A DNA stretch of 64,000 nucleotides, from contig JAZBRS010000075.1 of assembly GCA_037176725.1 (NCBI GenBank), positions 78,928,001-78,992,000 of the forward strand. The letters are read 5' to 3'. Source of the stretch: Posidonia oceanica. Lineage: Eukaryota > Streptophyta > Magnoliopsida > Alismatales > Posidoniaceae. The notes beneath the pieces were generated by a model, which saw only the letters and a program-made list of their open reading frames with translations, had not been told where the DNA came from and searched no databases. The position numbers and the translations under genes are program-made. Of the stretch, positions 54,603-64,000 are shown piece after piece (the first letter of the stretch is position 1; every line of letters begins with the position of its first letter).

Positions 54603-56211
54603 TTGAAATTGAATAACAAAATGCTATGAAATAGAACAGAAGAGAATATGAGAAAATAAGAACCTAATAGATGAGGAGATTACAGATAAAGGTGAAAGAT
54701 ACTTAGTCTAATCACGCAAGTCACACAGATTCTAATTCTATGGTTAACCTAAAATCTAGATAGCTCTTAACTTCCAAGTCAACCTTCAAGATCCTTGGTT
54801 CAAAATTTCTCAAATCGAATTAGCCAGATCAGTGGAGGAAAATGGGAGGCTCCCCGTGCGTAAGCAACAAACCTAATTAAATAACTGTTAGAATTTTTAG
54901 GCAAATATCAACAATAATATGATTGAATGTAAAATGATATGAACAAAAATAACAAATAATTAACAACAAATAGAAGAAACAAGAATGATCTTAGCTTTCG
55001 GCGAAGCAAGATGGATCTCTTAACTTGAAGAAGAAAATCTGCCCTCAAGCATAAGGATTTTCCAGTTCCTCTCCAATGATATGACGTCGAGATCTCCAAA
55101 GGTGCAAGCTTTTTGAGATCTTCGAATCGTACTATAGTGTTATATACTAGAGAAAAAGTAAAAGGAAAAAGAAGAAGAAGCAAAAGAGATTTTTCTCTCT
55201 TGTTATTCCCCAAAACACAACAATGAGTTATATAAAGGAGAGAACACACATAGTGGGTCAAAACTATTCTCACCATAATAGGAAACAACATAATGATAAA
55301 ATAAATGATATATTAAAAGGTATTAAAAGATATTTTGAATTGGATAATTAAAGCCAAAACCGTTATTTTCCAACAAGTTACCTTTTAAGAGGTTGGGCCT
55401 CATAAACCACTTTTCTTAGACACCAACAAGGAATAAGAATTTTAAATCCAATTCTCCCTAAGTTTTACTTGTCCTATTGAGCTCGAGTCCTAGGGGCCAA
55501 TGTCTACTTGATTTTAATTAAGGTTTAGGTCAATGCTTGAAACTTTATTTTGTTGTTCGTGGGCTAAAGAATGGTGATGAAATCCCCATCCTATCTTGTG
55601 CTATGAGTTGTGCCCTTAGATACTTTGATATGAATGCACAATTAATATGCTCAAACAAGGAGTTCTTCCTACTAACTACGTGCTCTTAAATGTGAGAAAT
55701 TGAGTAGTAGAACACATACATTTCCTTCCCGCAATCACCGAAAATAAAATTGACAAGAAATAAAAATTACTCTAAATGCATACTATATGATGTATGTCCT
55801 TAAGAATAGGTTCTATCTTATCATGAAATTTTTTAATTCGGTTCAAGTTAATGTTCAACTTTTAAACTAGTAATCAAGAAAAGGCAAAAATCAAAGCAGA
55901 ATAGGATTCTAGAGAAATCCAAAAATTCACTGGAGTTGAGATTATTTTGTTTCTGACCTGTATGGGTGCTTAGGAGGCTCTGAAACCGCAATTGGGTGCC
56001 TAGGAGGTGTTCCCTTTTCTTTGAAAATGGAAATTTTTGCTCTGCCTCTCTTCCAGATCTCCAATTATGGTTCCTAAGAAAAAAACAAAGTAAATGTCCT
56101 TATTTATTTATTGTTTTTGAAAAAGAAAAGAAATGAAAAAAATATAAATAAAATAACCGATAATCAACAATTGTTTGAAAACTCTAGTCTCCGGCAACGA
56201 TGCTAAAATCT
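54603..56211 (-). other. Athila-like leader with primer-binding site
   Basis: Non-coding leader between the 5' LTR and gag. On the minus strand, directly after the LTR, is TTAGCATCGTTGCCGGAGA (56188-56206), a mutated match to the tRNA-type primer-binding site TGGCGCCGTTGCCGGGGA used by Athila/Tat elements. A piece of this leader recurs near 18700-18849. Confidence 0.75.
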
Positions 56212-57444
56212 TAATGTATACGTTTTAATTAACTACAAGTACACGGTGTATGAGGTAGTACATCGGACGGATCAATTCCATAGAGAAAAGAGTTTCAAAA
56301 ACAAAGATTAACTATCAATTATTGAAAGGATGTGAGAGAGTTGATGTTTAAAAGCTAAAACTAGATTGTCAAAATGCAATCAAATTAATTAAAACCTAGG
56401 GTTTCGAATCCATTCATGTGAAGTTGGGAATGCATGATTAAATCTACTCTATCCTCTTATTTTAGATCTCAATAATTTGATTAAATAATTTTTACCCTAA
56501 CAAGCATAAACTATATACAATGCATCATAGAATATCAAGTAAGGGATAAAAAATCAAATGATATATAATAGAATCGAGATTATATACATAACGATCCCAA
56601 TTTATTCTTCCCTAAGTATAGGCTAAAAAGATTAATTCAATATTAGCTTATCAAAGTTCATCAAATGATAAGTAATTTATGCAATACACATCCAGTCTAC
56701 ATAATCATAGCAACAGAGCACAAGAGAAAGAATAAAAAAAACTTAATCATAACATCCTAATTCACATGAACTTCATCTAAACCCTAGAACTAAAAACTTA
56801 GCTACTCATGAAGATGAAATAACACAAGAGAAAGGGAGAAGAAGAAGATGCACCAAATATGATTAAAAGAAAAACTCAATCTTTATTGATATAACTTGGA
56901 AGTTACATGAGAAGAGGTTCTAGAGTTAGCACAAAAGAAGATGAAAATGCTTCAACCCGATTGCACAAAACCTTCCTCCTCCATTTCAATACAACATCGG
57001 GCTTTTTATAGACTTACAAGTTCATCCGCCATTTCGGAAATAAATCCGTTCATATTTACAAATATTCGATATGAATACATAAAAGATACGCTGTAATGTC
57101 AATCCATGTGGAAGAATCAATCACAGATATCGAATCTGGGCACCTGGGAGGCACCGAAATTGCCATTTGTCGCCTAGGAGGTGCCAATTTCTACCGGATA
57201 TCGTCCATTCGAAATCTTAGATTTGTTGGTAATTTATGTCGTATCTGTTGAGAACTTGATTTTTGGGATTTATCTTTCTTGTATGCCTCCGATAGATTTG
57301 TGCCCAATTTTGTTTCTTCTCTCCTTTATTTTCATTAATTTATCTAACTACCTTGTTCCTACAAAAATTGCATAAAACATCCTCGAAAAGTATTATTTAT
57401 AAACAAGAATGAAAATAACATATGCATGAATTATGTAATTATGA
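56212..57444 (-). repeat. Athila-like 5' LTR (right)
   Basis: Longer copy of the LTR (1,233 bp). On the minus strand its start is TCATAATTACATAATTC (TG expected, mutated) and its end is CGTATACATTA. It contains the block lost from the left LTR. Confidence 0.9.
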
Positions 57445-57449
57445 GAAAA

Positions 57450-58619
57450 CATGAATGCAGAAAGCGCACATATAAGTGAACCACAATTACTGGGTAGAAG
57501 ACTGTTTCCATGATGGGACAATACAATGCACTAAAGACATGGAAATAGCCAATTATTGCTAAAGCTGTACATGTATGCACAGGTGAATTAACAAGCTCTA
57601 TCCAATATAAGTAAAATTGTGTCGATGAATTCATCCAGCTACTTATTTACTATGACTGTACTACTTACTAAAGGCAGCAAGCATACTAAATGGGCTCCCA
57701 CAACTTTGGGAAATTTAACCATTTTTCTTAAATTATTGAGCTATCATATCTAGATTGGATCTTCATCCTCATGACCTCACACTCTCTAGGTGTTTATTCT
57801 TGCCTACATAGCAAACTTGATTAATTAGTTCTTTTTCCAACCTGAAACTCCAACATACACAATGGATTCTTCACTTTACCAGACTTACTTCACCAGCGTG
57901 ATATTTGCATTCAATAGTCAATAGTAAGTTTAGTTTAGCGATGTTCTTATTGATCAAGATCTCAAGTTGTTTATCATTATGATCGCTTTTTCTTCTCCAA
58001 GAAAATGTTTAGTTAGATTTGGGATGCCAATATATTTATGCATCATGGAAACCTTACTCTAAGATATCAATATCTTCTTAGAATTAGTGTTTCAATAAGG
58101 TGCAAAGACAGTTACTGCACATATAATTTCCCTGAGGGCAAACTATTACAAAAATGCAAGGAGACAGTATTGACAAAGTATACCCCCATTATAAATGAAT
58201 CATACATCATAAAAAACTAAACTAGAAAGCATTTACAATTTGAAATTATCATTGTCCTCCATAAAGACCAAGAGATAGTTTAATAGCAAGGGAAACCAAC
58301 ATAAAATAAGATTCTGACCTGCTTTTGATTGTCACATCAGGGGCTCTTGAAAGATGAAAGCACGATATTATTCATTTCTTCTAGGTATAGTAAAGTGATA
58401 CTTACTTAAACTTTGTCTTGTTTCAACTGTAAGAAAAATTTCAAGCACAAAAGCAAGAACAAGGTGAACCTGGATTATTAAAAGTTCTATAAACACTAGA
58501 ACGATAGTTGTAATTGTATAAGAATGTATCACGAATATTTTGTCTTTATGCAAATGATAGGCACATACACGTATAAAACAATTATTAACTATATAAACAT
58601 TTATTACCTTCACCCATTG
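57450..58619. other. Right interior of the CACTA-like element
   Basis: Continues the sequence interrupted by the retrotransposon, so its first part should be the intron upstream of the RPT5 exon. I found no further RPT5 exon here. No other coding region is supported. Confidence 0.4.
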
Positions 58620-58870
58620 AGCGGCACAGCAGAAGACTATCGATGGCGCAGCACAGAGGAACAATCGAGCGGCACAGTGGGCTACCGGTGGTGCAACAGA
58701 GTGGTGGAAGACTACTAGTGACGCAGCACGGCGGAACAGTCGAGCAGCACGGTGGAACAGTCGAGCGGCACGGTGGAACCAGTCGAGCGGTAGATTCGAT
58801 GTTTGGTGGAACCAGTCGAGTGGTAAGGAGAAATAGGTGTCGTTGGAGCGGCACAGCGGAACGGAGACCA
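58620..58870 (+). repeat. GC-rich imperfect minisatellite
   Basis: Repeated units of about 20-22 bp built on CAGTCGAGCGGCACGGTGGA, diverging outward, in otherwise AT-rich surroundings. Both strands give Ser/Cys- or Gly/Thr-rich open frames because stops are rare in the unit; these are not taken as genes. Confidence 0.8.
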
Positions 58871-59230
58871 CTTGCAAAAAGGGAGAACGGGAGTGAGATC
58901 GACGGCATGGAGGAATAGGTGGCGCAGTGGAACCAGTACTCGAGAGATCTACTTCTTGATCGGAAGAGAAAGGGAGGGATCGAGATCGGTAGAGGGTTAT
59001 CTAGGGGAGAAGGGAGCGAGATCACGTGGTATTAGAGAAATTCGGAGAAGAGGGTGTTGATCGCGGGAGGAGAAAGTTGACAGTACCTTTTAGGCGTAGG
59101 AAAAGAGTTGGCGGCACTTTTCATAGGATTTATTTTTAATCCTAATTCTGACGGGTTCAATCGTCAATTAAAAGATATATTAGTGACGGTTTAGAAATAA
59201 CGATCACCTATTAACCTATTTCCACTAGTG

Positions 59231-59844
59231 CTGTGCCAAAGTTGAATACGGGCTCTGGCTTGACGTCTACACGAGTCGAGAGCTGGCTTGCCTATCAAGA
59301 ACATGCCCAACCACGAAGGGTGCAAACAAATTGAATATGGATCATATGTACCTTTTACCATATTCACATTAATTTGTCTAAAATTTCCAAATATGAGCAT
59401 GAATATGAATATATACCGGATATGGAAATTGAAAATCATATTTAGAAGAATCCGGATACAAATATTTTTGGGATATTCATCAAGTATCGAATACGAAAGA
59501 AAACAGAAACAAGTCAAATTCCAATATGTAAAAAAATGAATATTAATAGAATCTAGTGAAGTTATAAACCTGATGAAATATCAGTATAGTAATTCATAAA
59601 TTATAAATCCACAAGATACATGTCGATTATATTTGATAAAATATAATCACAAACATATCTCATAAGTAATAAATCTACAATGACTAGGAGTGCAAATGGA
59701 GCACATATGGAGTAAATATGTCATTTATCATACTCATATATAATATAAACATTTTTTGATATGATAATTTATTTCCATATTCAAGAAGAAATATGAGTAA
59801 AATAATGATCAAATCACAAGTGAATACATGATAAAGGAAAAATT
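59231..59844. other. Gene-free interval
   Basis: AT-rich; a short segment (about 59335-59480) is rich in GAATATG/ATATTC motifs. Nothing else recognised. Confidence 0.4.
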
Positions 59845-60473
59845 ATGGTACCAAAAGTCACATTGCAAATGGCTGAGGGAGGATGATAGGAATACATATT
59901 TTTTCCATAATATGGTGAAGCAACGACGGTGACACAGTTCTATTCAAGCCATAAAGGGATCTAATGATGATTGGATTCATGATAGTAAAGGTATTCAGGA
60001 TGCCGGTGTCAATGTTTTCTAGGAATTATTCATGTTAGAAGGGAATTTGGTGGATGAATCCCTTCTGGATTGTATACCTGGAATGATTACTGAAGAGGAT
60101 TGTTTGTCTCTTACAAGGATGCTAGATATGGAGGAGATTTATGCTACTTTTCGGTCCATGCCTGTTGAGGTAGCTGCGGGGCTTGATGGTTTCCCATTAT
60201 CTTTCTACTTGGTAGCTTGGGATGTAATTAAGGAGGATTTATTTGCCTTGGTCACTTACTTCTTTGTGGGGAGTCTTATGCACAGAAATGTTTCAACCTC
60301 TATAATATGCTTGATTCCTAAGGTGGACAATTTAGTTAGTTTTGCTCAGTTTCGTCCTGTTAGTGTTGGAAATGTTGCTTCCAAGGTTTGTTCTAAGATT
60401 CTGAACAATCAGCTAGTTTCTTGGCATCCTCAGTTAATTAGTGCAGAGCAAGCAGGATTTGTTAAGGGAAGAG
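59845..60473 (+). pseudogene. LINE reverse transcriptase, internal fragment
   Basis: Starts in the linker before the reverse transcriptase (KWLREDDRNTYFFHNMVKQR) and runs through its first blocks: MEEIYATFRSMPVEVAAGLD-GFPLSFY (family consensus APGPDGFP), TSIICLIPKVDN, FAQFRPVSVGNVASKVCSKI, LISAEQAGFVKGR. It stops before the catalytic YxDD box. Early stops are near 59932 and 60020. Both LINE ends are missing, and the right break falls at the TGTAACGCC start of the next element. Confidence 0.85.
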
Positions 60474-61333
60474 TGTAACGCCTCCGGCACCACAAACTAG
60501 CATCAACACTACCCAAAGCAAATATTAAATAAATAACTAAATAATACTGCAAGAAATTAAAATAATAACAACAATAAACTTAACAAAGTTTACTATACCT
60601 AGGATCTATGGTGTGTGACTATGTGGCTCCAACTATATGCACTAGAATGAACTGCAACATCTTAATTGCACCTACAAACAAAATCACAAAGAAATACGCA
60701 TGAGTGACATCCATTGTCACCCAGCACATGCCTACCAAAAACCAAATCGAAGAAAACACCAAAAACCTCGCAAAACACAACAACCAGTCATCCAAGGAAA
60801 TATTTCTTTAAACATGCCTTTCAAACCATAATCTTTACTTTCTTTGAAAATACATGCATCTTTGGAAATCACTTTATGCATTATCGGAAAGCCAAACCAC
60901 AGCTAAAACTGTCACAAAACCACAACACATGCACTCTACGTCAAAACCTGTTGAGTAACCCATGCCACAGGCGACCAACCAGCCACAAGCAGCCGTTAGG
61001 GACTCTAACCCCGAACCGCACTACACTGCCATGGTAAAACCACCGTGTGTAGGAGTTCCCTACCTCGAATTCACGTACCACGAATCCTTAAAAGTCCTCT
61101 CTGGACAACACACATAGGGTACAATCTCTCGGTGTCCTCAGTACTAGGGCCACATGGGGACTCTAACCCCGGACCTCGGGCTACCTAGGGACTCAAACCC
61201 CGAACCCTACCAGTACCACACTAGGCCACTTGGGGACTCTAACCCCGAACCCGACCAGCGTCATGCTAGGGCCGCCTAGGGACTCTAACCCTGGACCACG
61301 GGTCACGTGGTGACTCTAACCCCGAACCCTACC
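60474..61333 (+). mobile_element. LTR-like sequence, family unknown
   Basis: Begins TGTAACGCCTCCGG directly after the interrupted LINE frame; a TG start at the breakpoint suggests an LTR. It ends in a GGGACTCTAACCCCGAACC minisatellite. No coding domain. The end and mate LTR are not visible, because a second LTR-like start follows at 61334. Confidence 0.4.
61000..61332 (+). repeat. Minisatellite with GGGACTCTAACCCCGAACC core
   Basis: Six to seven copies of GGGACTCTAACCCCGAACC or close variants, separated by 20-40 bp of variable spacer (CTAGGGCCAC, CCAGCGTCATG and similar). The unit is asymmetric and low in stop codons on the minus strand. Confidence 0.85.
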
Positions 61334-63364
61334 TGTTGACACCCCGTTTTGGCGACCGGACGTTGGTGGATTTATTTAGGAGCTTGCTCGAATCGTGGCT
61401 TGGTAGACCCAAACCCCAACCCTCGGATCGTGGCTTGGCAGACCCAAACCCCAACCCGACTTAAACCCCACTTAAACCTTGATCCAAACCCCAAAACCAA
61501 CCCAAAATCCTTAAAACCTACCCAAGCCCATTTTACACCAAAGCCTAGGCCCATTAGCAACCCAATAAACCCTACAACAGGCCTTGTTAAGACAGGAGGT
61601 CCTTGTTGCCTGTCCCAGCAGCGACTGGGTTCGTTGCCACTCACACAGGCGACTACCATTGTCACCGTGCAGAGGGGTGACTTACCTGTTCAACTTCTCT
61701 CCTGTGCGAGCCGCCTCCCGCCACCCTGCACCCATGCCGGCCTGCCACTACCGTGCACACCATCCCCTCGCCAGAGCTTGCCCATGCCTTTGACACCTCG
61801 CCAGGCCATGCCCTGCAACACACACTCGTGCACGTCTTGCCCTGCCACCATCCTTCCTGACAGGCCCGGTCGAACAAAACCACCCAACCCATTCCTCCAC
61901 CACGGTCGGTGGCCATTTCCGAGCAACCCAGAGAGAGCCAGAGCTTCTTGTGCACCTTCGAGCGATCCCTGCAATCCCAAGACACCCACACGAGCTCCAA
62001 CAGGCCTCCCCGAGCCTCCCAGCATCCCCGCAATCACCTTGCGCCGTCGTCTTCTCCTTCTCCGACGAGCCCTCCCATCTTAGGTCGGCAACGCAGCATT
62101 GGTCGACAGACACCGCGACATCCTTCTCCAAGCACTGAGAAGCACCATCGGACATCCTTGAGTGCAGACCGACCCTGTCAAGCCGCCGCCGTTGCCTCCC
62201 ACGTCGCCGCAATCCCCGCAGCGCCGTCCACCGGCGAGCCGGGTCGGGAAGCACAACCGTGCCCCCGCACAGGTGAGAAACTATACCACCTCCTTCCCCG
62301 GGCTTTCCTCAAGCTCCCTCAACCCTCACCGAGTGCCGTGGTGGCGTCTCGCGGCCTATCGGCCTTCCCCAAGGCCGACAGACGCGGTCGTTGTCGGCAA
62401 AGAGAGGTGGAGGTTGGGAGAGAGATCCACATGCCCGTTTTCTGCTTTAAATATATGATTGTGTTCCTGGATATGCCGTCTATCTTTTCCGATTATTAGT
62501 TGCATTTTTAACATCACCGGCAGCACGGGATTTGGCGATGAAGCCCGACCACCGGATTACCAAGTCCGTCACTGCATCTAGCAACGACTGGGCTGTGTTT
62601 TGGCAGTTGTAGTAATCCCAGTGTTCGGATCGTCCATGCACGCTACCAAAGCTCGCATGCACCGATCAGAATCAGGTTCACTATTAGCAGGTGTATCTGA
62701 GAAGGAAGACTTGACTCGAAAACACTTTAAAAAGGGAAAAAAGGAAAAAAAGGGGAAGATAAGACAAATCAGAGTCGCCATCGTGTCTATTAAGTCGGGA
62801 GACATGGAAAATCGGGGAAATGCGTGAATAAACATGTAAAACCAAGCAAAAGATGCAATGAGATGCAATGCAAATGATGTGACTCGTGCCTAGGATAAGG
62901 GCAATATGGTCATTACGGGCCATGAGAAAGGGCAAGGACTCCTGTTACGTGCGGGGAAGGTGTTAGGCACCCCCGACACGCTTGAGAATCGGTCTTTCTA
63001 GGCTTACGCTCGCATACGCAGGGAAATGCATGCTTTGAATGCCTAAGTGCCATAAATGCCTAATTAGATGCTCAAATGTGTGCTCTAAGTGATGAAATGC
63101 GTGTAAGGAATTAAACGTGCAATCTAAATGCTCAACAGCGCTGTCTGTGTTCCGAACCGGGCGAACCCTGGTTCGTGAGAACTCTAGGCAGTAAGTATCA
63201 CTACCCTAAATGCAAATGCAAGCGATAAAACAAAACAGCGGTAAAACTATACACATGCAAGCGACATGCAAAGGAAAATAGGAGTAAATATGTAAAACGG
63301 TGCGAGAAACAAAAACCGGCACGCAAAACGGTGCAAAGGCGAAGGGAAACGAGAGTGGCGCACA

Positions 63365-63560
63365 AAACAATGCAAATGGAAGCAAAACAAGTGTAGGCAC
63401 GCAAAACAAAGCAAATGCAAGCAAAACAGGATGCGGGCACACAAAATAATGCAAATGCAAGCAAAACAGGATGTGGACACGCAAAACAATGCAAATGCAA
63501 GCAAAACAAGGTGTGGGCACGCAAAACAATGCAAATGCAAGCAAAACAGTGCAAATACAA
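63365..63560 (+). repeat. Tandem repeat, ~40-bp unit
   Basis: Units of ATGCAAGCAAAACAGGATGT followed by GGGCACGCAAAACAATGCAA, four to five copies. It lies inside the retrotransposon leader, after an area rich in single ATGCAA hexamers. Confidence 0.9.
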
Positions 63561-63627
63561 GCTAATTAGGAGTTATGCATGCAAAAATGCAAGAAAATGA
63601 ACCTAAATGTAATTAGGAGAGACTGTA

Positions 63628-63991
63628 GGGGGCCAGATGCAATTAAATGCAAACTTAGGGGCCTATATGCAATGCAAATGCAAATTCAAGGGCCTATATG
63701 CAATTATTTTAAAAACCAAGGGCCTAAATGCAATGAAAATGCAAACCTAGGGACCTGGATGCAATTAAATGCAAACTTAGGGACCTATATGCAATGAATA
63801 TGCAAACCTAGGGACCTGGATGCAACTAAATGCAAACTTCGGGACCTATATGCATTGAAAATGTAATTCAGGAGCCTAGATGCAATGCAAATGCAAACCT
63901 AGGGACCTGGATGCAAATAAATGCAAACTCAGGGGCCTAGATGCAATGCAAATGCAAACCTAGGGACCTGGATGCAAATAAAGTAAAATTC
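63628..63991 (+). repeat. Tandem repeat, ~30-bp unit in alternating pairs
   Basis: Units of GGGACCTGGATGCAATTAAA-TGCAAACTTA alternate with GGGCCTATATGCAATGCAAA-TGCAAACCTA, so the higher-order period is about 61 bp. About twelve units are seen to the window edge. All are built on the hexamer ATGCAA. Confidence 0.9.
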
Positions 63992-64000
63992 TAGTGTCTT

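Larger units (their letters stand above)
46592..57444 (-). mobile_element. Athila-like Ty3/gypsy retrotransposon with target duplication
   Basis: LTRs at 46592-47648 and 56212-57444, flanked by GAAAA (46587-46591 and 57445-57449). Orientation is minus: primer-binding site beside the right LTR, then gag, protease, reverse transcriptase, RNase H, integrase toward lower coordinates. The domains and the PBS type (resembling TGGCGCCGTTGCCGGGGA with C-to-T changes) place it in the Athila/Tat non-chromovirus branch. The ~1.3 kb between integrase and the 3' LTR has no envelope-like frame. Many stops make it inactive. Confidence 0.92.
44914..59230. mobile_element. CACTA-like non-autonomous element carrying an RPT5 fragment and a nested retrotransposon
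   Basis: Left end CACTAGTAGAATATCC, right end (reversed) CACTAGTGGAAATAGG. Inside both, in the same orientation relative to the end, are an AAACCRTCA motif and sub-terminal GACGGTT/AACCTGTC/TTGACAGG blocks (45000-45240 and 59140-59210). Flanking trinucleotides are TTG and CTG, so the 3-bp duplication is imperfect. No CACTA transposase is present. If the termini are a true pair, the element transduplicated a piece of a proteasome gene and later received the Athila-like insertion. Confidence 0.5.
61334..64000 (+). mobile_element. 5' part of an LTR retrotransposon, running off the window
   Basis: TGTTGACACCCCGTTTTGGC is a common LTR start in plant retrotransposons. About 1.5 kb of C-rich LTR-like DNA follow. 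Next comes a leader with CAGAGTCGCCATCGTG (62774) and GCGGGGAAGGTGTTAGGCAC (about 62951-62970), motifs that recur in the leaders of many plant gypsy-type elements. Then come the ATGCAA-based tandem arrays. The gag-pol would lie beyond position 64000. The open frames at 61349-62500 on both strands are in GC-rich LTR and show no known domain. Confidence 0.55.

Noticed and set aside
58368..59060. Ser/Cys-rich minus-strand and Gly/Arg-rich plus-strand frames
   Set aside because: Both arise from the GC-rich minisatellite; no start or family support.
61000..61332. Possible CRISPR-like array (repeats with variable spacers)
   Set aside because: The host is a plant nucleus, the spacers differ in length and resemble each other, and no cas genes exist.
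61349..62500. Overlapping frames of 100-240 codons on both strands
   Set aside because: GC-rich LTR-like DNA low in stop codons; Pro/Ser-rich products without domains, and both strands are open at once.
63201..63560. Cys/Phe/Leu-rich frames on the minus strand
   Set aside because: Repeat translation of the ~40-bp unit in three frames; all three being open shows it is composition and not coding.

Overview
This is plant nuclear DNA: one intact intron-containing regulatory gene followed by more than 50 kb of nested transposable elements. A WRKY group IIc gene with the plant R-type intron, En/Spm-type CACTA transposons, hAT elements, Athila-like and gag-only LTR retrotransposons and L1-type LINE debris point to a flowering plant. 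A large-genome monocot is my guess; nothing here fixes the species. No bacterial operon, CRISPR array, rRNA or tRNA gene was found.

Layout. 1-4258: hAT terminus, a partly duplicated LINE 3' fragment, then gene-poor upstream DNA. 4259-7152: a three-exon WRKY13-like gene (236 aa), the only gene I believe is functional. 7153-9065: gene-free. 9066-10221: a TIR element built around a triplicated segment. 10223-38924: one LTR-retrotransposon locus bounded by the 5-bp target duplication GCTAC. It sits in the right edge of the TIR element, whose right target duplication lies 28.7 kb away. Inside it are a chimeric 5' LTR carrying the tail of a CACTA transposon, a first copy of the leader and gag start (with a nested solo LTR), a 13.5-kb CACTA transposon lacking its right terminus, a second copy of the LTR end, leader and gag, and a 2.1-kb 3' LTR. 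39430-43990: a decayed hAT transposon split by a small TIR element and a solo LTR. 44914-59230: a second, CACTA-like pair of termini enclosing a 26S-proteasome RPT5 gene fragment and an 10.9-kb Athila-like retrotransposon (minus strand). 59845-60473: an internal LINE reverse-transcriptase fragment. 60474-64000: two further LTR-retrotransposon starts with tandem-repeat arrays, running off the window.

How the parts relate. The WRKY gene is predicted to be a DNA-binding transcription factor; the remainder is mobile DNA and captured fragments. Nearly every mobile coding region has stops, frameshifts or lost catalytic residues, many of the C-to-T type expected in methylated heterochromatin. The insertion order can be read from target duplications: TIR element, then gag-only retrotransposon, then CACTA and solo LTR. 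The retrotransposon/CACTA junctions are best explained by unequal recombination between two CACTA copies. The strongest candidates for something new are this composite locus with its chimeric LTR and the hexamer arrays in the retrotransposon leaders.
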